In this document: piece after piece, positions 6,659-13,497 of the stretch
Layout of the letters: each line of letters opens with the position of its first letter
Numbering within the stretch: the stretch's first letter is position 1
Origin: Paenibacillus sp. NEAU-GSW1
Lineage (GTDB): Bacteria > Bacillota > Bacilli > Paenibacillales > Paenibacillaceae
Length of the DNA: 62,873 nucleotides
Assembly (NCBI RefSeq): GCF_009737085.1
Contig: NZ_WOVL01000031.1
Location: 1 to 62,873, forward strand
Reading direction: 5' to 3'
Translations under genes and position numbers: made by a program
The notes under the pieces: generated by a model
Databases searched by the model: none
What the model was told of the DNA's origin: nothing
What the model saw: the letters and a program-made list of their open reading frames with translations, nothing else

Positions 6659-8356
6659 ATGAAGCTGCGCATTCGACAATTTCAATCCATTCGCCATAAG
6701 CTGACCGTCGCTTTTGTGACGGTTATTATTTTGATTGTTGGTCTGGGCGGAGCTCTCTCGGCTACTTTCTACAGCTATTTGAACGAGTACAGTTCACTTC
6801 TGCAAAGTACAGATCAGGCCAATCAATTGAGCGGCGTGCTCAAGCCCGCGCTGGATGACGACATACGCGATATCGTTAATGGGTATAAAGCGTTTGAAGA
6901 AGGCAGGCAATATGAATTGCTGGAGGAAATGAACCGGAGAATATCGACGCTGGAGAAGGCGGAGCCTTCAAATGACGTACTCTCGAAGATTGAAGAAATT
7001 CGCAATACAATGGCTTCGCTCGAAGGGCAACTCGCTGTTTTGAAACAGCAAATTACCGACGGCGCATCGGTTGACGAACAGAGCGAAACGCTAGCATTGA
7101 CAATTGACATTACTTCGCTCATCGAGCAAAACATACAGGCGCTCGTCAGAGAAAAACTGATCCACACTGCCGCGAAAGCGAATTCTATTCAACAATCGTT
7201 TAAAGACAATCTCTATTTATTCATTGCCGCTGCATCCTTAATCCTATTGCTTTCCTTCTATATCGCTTGGTTCATTGCTCGGGCGATAGCGCAGCCAATT
7301 GCTCGGCTTCAAAAGAGTTTTGCGCAGCTCGCGGACGGCAATCTAAGCATCAGTCCGGTTGAATCGGCTACGCGAGATGAAATCGGAATGCTTTGCGAGT
7401 CGTATAATTCCATGCTTTCAAGCTTGAAACGCGTTATCATAAGCGTAAGAGAGACAAGCCTGCATGTTTCTGCCTCGTCCGAACATATTTATGAAGGGGT
7501 AAGCGAAAATGATAAAGCCGGGGAGCAAATCTCTGTCTCTACCCAGTCCATTACCGAAGCGATAAGCGAGCAAGAGATTTTGGTTCAACATTCGGCTGTC
7601 CAGTTCGGATTACTGACCGATTCCTTTCAGCCGCTTCTTGCTAAAGCAAAAGCAATTAATGGTCATGCGGAACAATCCGTTCGTCTCGCACGGCAAGGCG
7701 AAACCGATATGACAGCTTTTCTGGATTCATTCGAGCAATTAAAACATAGCGTTTCACAAGTCGGGGACGATACCTGCCTTCTAGATGAACGAATCGGCGA
7801 TATGGCCGCATTGCTGAAAAAAATCCGCGGTCTTGCTGCAGAGACGAACATTCTATCGTTAAACGCAGCGATTGAAGCTGGAAGAGAGTCGCAATCGAGG
7901 AAAAGCTTTTCGGTTATCGCTGAACGAGTTAAGCACCTGGCGGGCGAGACAGGCGCGCTTGCTTCTGCAGCGGATCAGCATATGGCTGCGGTTAGAGAGC
8001 ATCTTCATTCGATTCGCGCGCAAATGCGAATTAGTACTGAACGAATCGTCGCTGGGGAGAGCAAAGCGGAGTCTGCAAACTGCATTCTCCAATCGATTCG
8101 TTCGGCAAACACCGAAGTTCAAGATCAAATATTAGCTGTGAATAAGGACATGCAAAGCGCCGCTGATCGGATCAGCCATGTACAAGAGTTAGTCGAAAGT
8201 GTCCAACTGCAAAGCTCCAATATACGGATCCAAGTTGGCGACATCGCAGCGATGGGAGAAGAACAGGCTGCGTCATTACAGCAGGTTTCAGCGATTTCCG
8301 ATATGCTTATGGAGCATGTACGGGAGTTGGACCGGTCAATATCCAAATTTCATTAG
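6659..8356 (+). CDS. methyl-accepting chemotaxis-type transducer with unusual signalling tip
   Basis: The 565-residue membrane receptor has TM1 at about 15-36 and an extracellular helical sensor region to about 183. TM2 lies at about 185-207, a HAMP domain at 208-260, and a cytoplasmic coiled-coil MCP domain follows. The hairpin tip keeps TNILSLNAAIEA (396-407), but continues with GRESQSRKSFSVIAERVKHLA where MCPs normally have ARAGE-x-G-x-GFAVVA. That changes part of the CheA/CheW contact surface. The ATG at 6659 is seven nucleotides after AGGGAGG. No che genes are nearby. It may sense a carbohydrate or energy state; the ligand is unknown. Confidence 0.88.
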   Translation: MKLRIRQFQSIRHKLTVAFVTVIILIVGLGGALSATFYSYLNEYSSLLQSTDQANQLSGVLKPALDDDIRDIVNGYKAFEEGRQYELLEEMNRRISTLEKAEPSNDVLSKIEEIRNTMASLEGQLAVLKQQITDGASVDEQSETLALTIDITSLIEQNIQALVREKLIHTAAKANSIQQSFKDNLYLFIAAASLILLLSFYIAWFIARAIAQPIARLQKSFAQLADGNLSISPVESATRDEIGMLCESYNSMLSSLKRVIISVRETSLHVSASSEHIYEGVSENDKAGEQISVSTQSITEAISEQEILVQHSAVQFGLLTDSFQPLLAKAKAINGHAEQSVRLARQGETDMTAFLDSFEQLKHSVSQVGDDTCLLDERIGDMAALLKKIRGLAAETNILSLNAAIEAGRESQSRKSFSVIAERVKHLAGETGALASAADQHMAAVREHLHSIRAQMRISTERIVAGESKAESANCILQSIRSANTEVQDQILAVNKDMQSAADRISHVQELVESVQLQSSNIRIQVGDIAAMGEEQAASLQQVSAISDMLMEHVRELDRSISKFH

Positions 8357-8414
8357 AATTGCGACAAATAGAATGTATGCGTCGGCAGCTTTGGAGACGC
8401 TTAACAAGCAACGA

Positions 8415-8454
8415 CAAAAAAACTCTCCGATTGCTTTTGCTTGGAGAGTTTTTC
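8415..8454. terminator. bidirectional terminator
   Basis: AACTCTCC (8421-8428) pairs with GGAGAGTT (8443-8450), with an A-run on the left and a T-run on the right. It serves the convergent chemoreceptor and esterase genes. Confidence 0.8.
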
Positions 8455-8487
8455 GCTTGCACCATCTCGGCTGTATAAACTGCCGCC

Positions 8488-9447
8488 TTACAGCTGCAAC
8501 ATAAACTGCATCGTTATATCGTCGAAGCCTGGCAGATGCTCATGTCCGAAATCAGGATAAATCACGGTCTTTTTCGGCGATTTGATTTTATTATACGCTG
8601 CAAATTGCGTGGAAGGCGGGCAAATCGTATCGCTTAAGCCTACAGCCATCAGCACTTCACCCTCAATCCGCTCCGCCAAATATTGAATGTCGATATAGCC
8701 CAGCTTCGTAAAAATTTCGTCCTCCCGTTCATGTTGCGGATCGAAATAACGGAAAAACGACTTCAGCTCGGCATATGCATCCTTTGCCAAATCCATTTCC
8801 CATACGCGACGGTAATCGCTCAAAAACGGAAATACAGGAGCGAGCCGTTTGATTCGAGGCTCAAGCGCGGCACAAGCAATCGTCAGCGCTCCCCCTTGCG
8901 AGCCGCCCATCGCTCCGACGCGGTTCGGGTCAACCTCCGGCATGCTCATTGCAATTCCAGCCAGCTGTGCCGTATCGAGAAACATGTGACGGAAGAGCAG
9001 ATTATCCGGATTATCGTCCAATCCGCGGACGATATGGCCGTTAAGCGTCGTTCCCTTCACGCCGCCCGTATCCTCGGACAGTCCGCATTGACCTCGGCAA
9101 TCCATCGCAAAGACGGAATACCCTAGCGCGGCGTATCCGAGCTTACCGTGCCAGTCTCCGGCATTGCCCGAATAGCCGTGGAATTGAACGACCGCAGGAT
9201 GCGGCTCATTCACCTGTTTTGGCCGAATATATTTAGCATGAATTCTTGCGCCGCGCACGCCGGTAAAATAAAGATCGAAGCAGTCAGCGTACGGCACTTG
9301 AAATTCGCTTGGAATGAGTTCGATTTGCGGATCAACCGCCTTCATTTCTGCAATTGCGCGCTCCCAATATTCAGCATGGTCTGCCGGCTTCGGATTGCGT
9401 CCCTCATATTGATAAAGCTCGTTTAATGGCATGTCGACTAAAGGCAT
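8488..9447 (-). CDS. CE7-family acetyl xylan esterase / cephalosporin-C deacetylase
   Basis: This cytoplasmic alpha/beta hydrolase of 319 residues removes acetyl groups from short xylo-oligosaccharides. The CE7 signatures are all visible: RGQ at 118-120, the nucleophile Ser183 in GGSQGG, Asp273 in LSDTICPP and His302 in GHEH (the HE motif). Length matches the family, which usually forms hexamers. There is no signal peptide, so it should act on imported acetylated oligosaccharides, fitting the xylan-related genes further right. The ATG at 9447 follows AGAGGAG. A 14-bp repeat lies in its promoter region. Confidence 0.93.
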   Translation of the reverse strand: MPLVDMPLNELYQYEGRNPKPADHAEYWERAIAEMKAVDPQIELIPSEFQVPYADCFDLYFTGVRGARIHAKYIRPKQVNEPHPAVVQFHGYSGNAGDWHGKLGYAALGYSVFAMDCRGQCGLSEDTGGVKGTTLNGHIVRGLDDNPDNLLFRHMFLDTAQLAGIAMSMPEVDPNRVGAMGGSQGGALTIACAALEPRIKRLAPVFPFLSDYRRVWEMDLAKDAYAELKSFFRYFDPQHEREDEIFTKLGYIDIQYLAERIEGEVLMAVGLSDTICPPSTQFAAYNKIKSPKKTVIYPDFGHEHLPGFDDITMQFMLQL

Positions 9448-9493
9448 TGGTTGCTCCTCTTTTCATCAATGATAAATTATAAATTCAGTTTCT

Positions 9494-9507
9494 ATGAAAA
9501 TTAGCCA
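9494..9507 (-). repeat. 14-mer ATGAAAATTAGCCA, copy 2
   Basis: This is identical to 4055-4068. On the minus strand it overlaps the expected -35 area of the esterase promoter, whose likely -10 box TATAAT falls near 9477. It is a candidate regulator-binding site. Confidence 0.35.
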
Positions 9508-9547
9508 TCCCCATTTGAATGTAACATAAAAAAGACTGCTCTTGAAA

Positions 9548-9581
9548 GGGCAGCCTACATTTAAATTAATTGCGGCTGCCC
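9548..9581 (-). terminator. hairpin after the heparinase-like gene
   Basis: GGGCAGCC (9548-9555) pairs with GGCTGCCC (9574-9581). On the minus strand only a short T-tract follows, so this is a weak terminator 25 bp after the stop at 9606. Confidence 0.5.
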
Positions 9582-9605
9582 CCATAATTCCCTCCGCGCT
9601 GCTCG

Positions 9606-11453
9606 TTACATCCATTCGAATTGGAAAGCTAGCTCGAATTTGGAAGCCAAGCGCAATAGATGGAAGTCGACGGCATAGATCGTCGTCTTCTCGCCTGAAT
9701 GCGTAAGATGCGGCAATTCAACAAAACGTGCTTGAAGCAATGTTTGGTCGTAGCGAATGGCGATTGCCGCCTCCTCCGACTTTAACAGCACATATTGATC
9801 TTCGAATTGCGGAGGCGTGCCAGCAATAAACCGTTCGACAATCGACGCAGGAGCACTTTCGAACTGAAAGCGATCATTCAGCTGAAGCACGGGCTTGTCG
9901 CTTTTCACCCACACAAACTCCCGTTCAAGCTTTTGAAGACATGTCTCTTCGCCGTAGGCGGAGGAGAGCTCCAGTTGAAATAAGTCTTTTAACGAATCCG
10001 TCTGCGCTCGAACACAGTGGGCTCGATGCCGCTTGCCCGGCAATTGAAAATTGCCGTTAATAATCGGCACCGAGTGGCCCTCGCTGCTGTTGCACAAAAT
10101 ATCATATCTGCCGGAACCAAAATAATCGGCCGAATATTGTCCCGCTCCAATGTCGGCTAGCAGACTCTTTCCGTTTGCATAAACAATAAAATGGCCAGCA
10201 TCGTTATGGTTGTGAGGCTCGTCATTATGACCGCCCTTGGCGGCAAATGCAAATCGGGCGCTGCCCGCAGCGTGGCGAGATATAAACCATTGCGCATTGT
10301 CTAAATAGTAGGACGCGGCGTCCCATTGTGCGCCCCTTTTCCCCTTTTCCTCCCGATACCAGATCAGATTGCGGAGCGCCGGCGCCCATCTAAAGCAATG
10401 ATCAGTGGAAAAGGACGCCTGCAGCTCCAATGACGGGAGCGAGACTTCCGCATATTGTTCATGCAAAAAATGAGTAAAGCCAAGCGAGATTCCCGAGTAG
10501 GCGGCAGCGTCGGAAAAGTTGACGGCATGCTTGCCGTCCAGAAACGCTTTTTGTTGAAATAGCGCGATCTGCTTTACTTTCTCATTCGCAAAAAGGTCGA
10601 TCCCTCCTGCTGTTCTTGTCTTGAGCAAATCAGCGGCATATACAAAAAAGCCGAAGCCGTATTGCCAATACCCGTAGCCTTCCTCGCAAGCGCCGTCCTC
10701 TTTATAACCCGAAAGGAAGCAATCCAGCGCTGGCAGCGCCTTCGACCATACGGCAGCCAATTCATCCCCGCTCTCCAGCAAATATATGGCCGCCGCTCCG
10801 ATGGAGCCGGCACAAACCGATGACCAATTGTGCTTGGCGCTCTCCCAGAAATACGGCTCACCGCCAAAAACAAATGGTCGCAGAACGCGGCGGTAAACCT
10901 CTTCACGGATCCGCTTATGAATTAAAGGCGGCAGCGAACTGCCGTGGAGATAAGCGATTTCGGCAAGCGCCATCGCAGTTTCCGCGGCAAATAGATCAAT
11001 CGTCGCTGATGGATGCGGCCCCGAATGTTCATCCAACCGTACGTTGACTGAGCTGTTCATCTCCGGCCCTCCGTTCAGATGGGCGGTCAAACACCATGTA
11101 TACTCATCGCAAACCGACCAAATGATATCGTTTAGTTCAACCTTGTAAGATGGGTGATCGGGCTCCAGCCAGGCCAACAGCCCTAATGCAGTTAAGCGCT
11201 TTCTTCTCGAAAAGTAACGAGCTTCATATTCCTTTCTGGAGCCTGTGTCGCTGTACATTTTGAACAAGGAATAATCCAGCCCGAGAATAGGCTCTTGGAG
11301 CGCTTGCTTCGCTTCAATTCGGATTTCCTCCATAAACGGCTGCAGTGCCGCAGCCGCCATGACCCGTTCTCTCAATCGTTTCGGTTCATCGCCAAGCAGC
11401 TGCTGTACGGAATCGCCCGAAGCAAAAATGCGTTTTAGCTGTTCGATATGCAT
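9606..11453 (-). CDS. heparinase II/III-like protein, putative polysaccharide lyase
   Basis: The 615-residue protein lacks a signal peptide. The N-terminal half (to about 330) is helical and would form the alpha/alpha toroid of the heparinase II/III fold; HNWSSVCAG at 208-216 is a typical conserved segment. The C-terminal beta-sandwich begins near 395 and holds NDEPHNHNDAGHF (410-422), the signature of PF07940. Relatives cleave uronic-acid polysaccharides by beta-elimination (heparin, heparan, alginate), so the substrate here is unknown; a cytoplasmic oligouronide is plausible. The ATG at 11453 follows GGAGG by five nucleotides. Confidence 0.85.
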   Translation of the reverse strand: MHIEQLKRIFASGDSVQQLLGDEPKRLRERVMAAAALQPFMEEIRIEAKQALQEPILGLDYSLFKMYSDTGSRKEYEARYFSRRKRLTALGLLAWLEPDHPSYKVELNDIIWSVCDEYTWCLTAHLNGGPEMNSSVNVRLDEHSGPHPSATIDLFAAETAMALAEIAYLHGSSLPPLIHKRIREEVYRRVLRPFVFGGEPYFWESAKHNWSSVCAGSIGAAAIYLLESGDELAAVWSKALPALDCFLSGYKEDGACEEGYGYWQYGFGFFVYAADLLKTRTAGGIDLFANEKVKQIALFQQKAFLDGKHAVNFSDAAAYSGISLGFTHFLHEQYAEVSLPSLELQASFSTDHCFRWAPALRNLIWYREEKGKRGAQWDAASYYLDNAQWFISRHAAGSARFAFAAKGGHNDEPHNHNDAGHFIVYANGKSLLADIGAGQYSADYFGSGRYDILCNSSEGHSVPIINGNFQLPGKRHRAHCVRAQTDSLKDLFQLELSSAYGEETCLQKLEREFVWVKSDKPVLQLNDRFQFESAPASIVERFIAGTPPQFEDQYVLLKSEEAAIAIRYDQTLLQARFVELPHLTHSGEKTTIYAVDFHLLRLASKFELAFQFEWM

Positions 11454-11525
11454 ATTACCCTCCGCCGTTTGTCATCTCGATCCTTTAACGTCATAGGGTC
11501 ACTATATCGCATTTTTTGCCATTCG

Positions 11526-11612
11526 TTAATGCCGGATCATGCCCACGCGCGCCATAATCGAGCCGATGACGACTTTTGGTGCAGTCAATTGAGGCAAATG
11601 TCCGCTGCTATT
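11526..11612 (-). pseudogene. possible C-terminal scrap of an alpha/beta hydrolase
   Basis: The minus strand reads NSSGHLPQLTAPKVVIGS and then IMARVGMIRH before TAA. GHLPQLTAP resembles the catalytic-histidine loop near the end of many alpha/beta hydrolases. It begins right after the thpR stop, has no start of its own, and could be coincidence. Confidence 0.3.
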
Positions 11613-11617
11613 TTCGG

Positions 11618-12169
11618 CTATAACCTGTACTCGAAAAGCGTTTCATACATAGGCTCGCGATGCATATGCGTCGCCATCAGGACGAATCGATCCGCTTCCC
11701 ATATCACGTTAGCGGGCATCGACTCCATTGATTCAACAGAAAACGGTACTCTTTCGGCGCCGGCGAACTTCCTTGCCAGTGTGACGTGAGGGGTAAACGG
11801 GCGATCTTCAGCTATAAATCCGAGCGGCTTCGTCGCCTGAACAATATTCGAATGCAGCGCCGTCAGTCCCTCTCGATCGCCGCTTATTACGGCATGCAAT
11901 ATGCGAGGCGCCTTTGGCAAACCAAAAATTCCTCCACCGTTCAATGCAAGCGTAACCGGTTTGTATTGAACCTTCGTCAAAGCATCATGCAGTTCGGCTA
12001 TCCGCTCCTTCGGAGTCTCTCCCAAAAATTGCAGTGTTATATGATAATCCAGCGGATGCGTCCATTTGCGAAACGACAGCTTTTCCCGCTGTGCTTGAAC
12101 CCATTGATTCAATTGTTCGGCAGCTGGACCGGTTACAGGCAGAGCAATAAAAACTCGTGACGAGAGCAT
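11618..12169 (-). CDS. thpR: RNA 2',3'-cyclic phosphodiesterase
   Basis: This two-H phosphoesterase of 183 residues opens 2',3'-cyclic phosphates of RNA and is historically called 2'-5' RNA ligase. Both catalytic H-x-T motifs are present: His43-Ile-Thr45 in YHITLQFLG and His128-Val-Thr130 in FTPHVTLARK. Spacing and length are typical. The ATG at 12169 follows GGAGG by six nucleotides. It lies between a decayed acetyltransferase gene upstream and a possible hydrolase scrap downstream, so its neighbours are not informative. Confidence 0.93.
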   Translation of the reverse strand: MLSSRVFIALPVTGPAAEQLNQWVQAQREKLSFRKWTHPLDYHITLQFLGETPKERIAELHDALTKVQYKPVTLALNGGGIFGLPKAPRILHAVISGDREGLTALHSNIVQATKPLGFIAEDRPFTPHVTLARKFAGAERVPFSVESMESMPANVIWEADRFVLMATHMHREPMYETLFEYRL

Positions 12170-12214
12170 TGCGTTTCCTCCGTTCTTCCTCTTTTGCTGT
12201 AAATAATTAATTCA

Positions 12215-12377
12215 TCAGTCGTTGGCTTTAATATTCATCATTTGTTGAATAAAGCCGTAATCGCAGCGAAACGTCGGTTCGACATAAAGGTGTTCACCAG
12301 TTGACCCAAAGAGCTGCTATAGAAGCTCGATGCGATTCCCATGCTCCGTTTACCATTTTTTCCTTTTCGGGTTTCAT
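12215..12377 (-). pseudogene. decayed sugar O-acetyltransferase (maltose acetyltransferase family)
   Basis: The minus strand starts with MKPEKEKMVNGAWESH from ATG 12377, which is the usual N-terminus of Maa/NodL-type acetyltransferases. It then shifts frame into GSTGEHLYVEP and TFRCDYGF, another conserved segment about 45 codons further on in intact proteins. A TAG sits in that second frame just before QLFGSTGE, and homology ends at a TGA near 12215. Both an internal deletion and the loss of the C-terminal left-handed helix are therefore evident. About 160 bp of a roughly 560-bp gene remain. Confidence 0.7.
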
Positions 12378-12421
12378 ATTATGTACGGCTTCTTCCTTTC
12401 AGCTGGTATGTTTCAATGATG

Positions 12422-13306
12422 TCACTTGCTACTAGCATAACCCAACTTGTTTAGAAACAAAGTCGAATTAATGACCAGATTTTCATCTGGAGAAGTGCGC
12501 GCAACAATTCGCCATCCCTCGTTTTTCAGCAGCGATTCGTCAATCGCTTCATACATAATTTGCTTCATCCCCTCCGCCGTGCGAACAGCTACTAGCGGAT
12601 CCAGTGAGGTTCGACGAATTCGTTCTAATACAGCCTGCTTGTTCCGTACAAGACTAGCCACAAAAATCCGGTTATAAGAGCGGTAATCGAATTCTGAACC
12701 ATTGGTCATGACGACCGTAACCTTATTCCCCAAGCCCAGATGCTCGAGTAACGACACTGAGGCATCATAAGCATCAGCATCCATTTCCAGGCAGACAACC
12801 TCCATATTACTGAACAGGTGCAAAATAATAGGACTTAGCGGCATCGGCCCGCTCCCTACAAAAACAATCGGATCGGTGCTGCGATCCTGACGAACAATCT
12901 GGCGCAGCATGGATAGTTCCTCACTTACAAGCGCGGTGTAGATATTCCAGTAAGGCAGCGTTGATAAAATATCCGTCACCGAACCGTCAGATTTGCGAAT
13001 TTGCCAGGAATCGCTTAGCTCTGCGAGAAATTCGGCTTCCGACAAGCTATCGCGCAACTTCTGTTGGTTCTTTCGAACGTACTCATTGCTGAGAACGGCT
13101 TGTACTTCCTCCGGCATATAGCGGGAGCGAAGCTGAAGTGAAAGGCGGCTAATGATATTCGTGACCGTTCGATTGGCAGGCGAAAGATCCGACTCCTTCT
13201 GAAGAAGCTCATTTGCATCACGGATAAAAGCGATAAATTGGTCAACCGACTGTATTTTTGACGCATTGCCTGTCTGTATAATAGAGCCCGCGGAATAAGC
13301 TTCCAT
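12422..13306 (-). CDS. nicotianamine synthase-like protein (CntL type), orphan
   Basis: The 294-residue cytoplasmic protein has a helical N-terminus and a Rossmann core with VFVGSGPMPLSP at 148-159. MEVVCLEMDADAYDASVSLLEHLG and a VVMTNGSEFDY strand follow. This is the nicotianamine synthase layout, in which SAM donates an aminobutyrate group. In bacteria CntL makes the precursor that an opine dehydrogenase (CntM) turns into staphylopine-type metallophores. No CntM, importer or exporter is nearby, so the product and partner are unknown. Staphylococcal CntL is about 270 residues. The start ATG 13306 has GGGAGG about nine nucleotides upstream. Confidence 0.8.
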   Translation of the reverse strand: MEAYSAGSIIQTGNASKIQSVDQFIAFIRDANELLQKESDLSPANRTVTNIISRLSLQLRSRYMPEEVQAVLSNEYVRKNQQKLRDSLSEAEFLAELSDSWQIRKSDGSVTDILSTLPYWNIYTALVSEELSMLRQIVRQDRSTDPIVFVGSGPMPLSPIILHLFSNMEVVCLEMDADAYDASVSLLEHLGLGNKVTVVMTNGSEFDYRSYNRIFVASLVRNKQAVLERIRRTSLDPLVAVRTAEGMKQIMYEAIDESLLKNEGWRIVARTSPDENLVINSTLFLNKLGYASSK

Positions 13307-13449
13307 TTTCCTATTTCCTCCCTTGCCCCGCTTCCGATTTACTACTACGAAATATATTCATAAGGTCAAGGATGTAGACGGAAATTGGGATGCGGCTTGC
13401 CGCTTCAGCGAAGCGACGATGTTTCTCTTGCTTTTATATGCAGCGCGCT

Positions 13450-13480
13450 AAAAAACCCGGATGCGGCCGCCTCCGGGTTC
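13450..13480 (-). terminator. terminator of the GH2 gene
   Basis: AACCCGG (13454-13460) pairs with CCGGGTT (13473-13479), with a run of about six T on the minus strand. It lies 18 bp after the stop at 13498. Confidence 0.8.
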
Positions 13481-13497
13481 GTTGAGGACAGAAAAGC

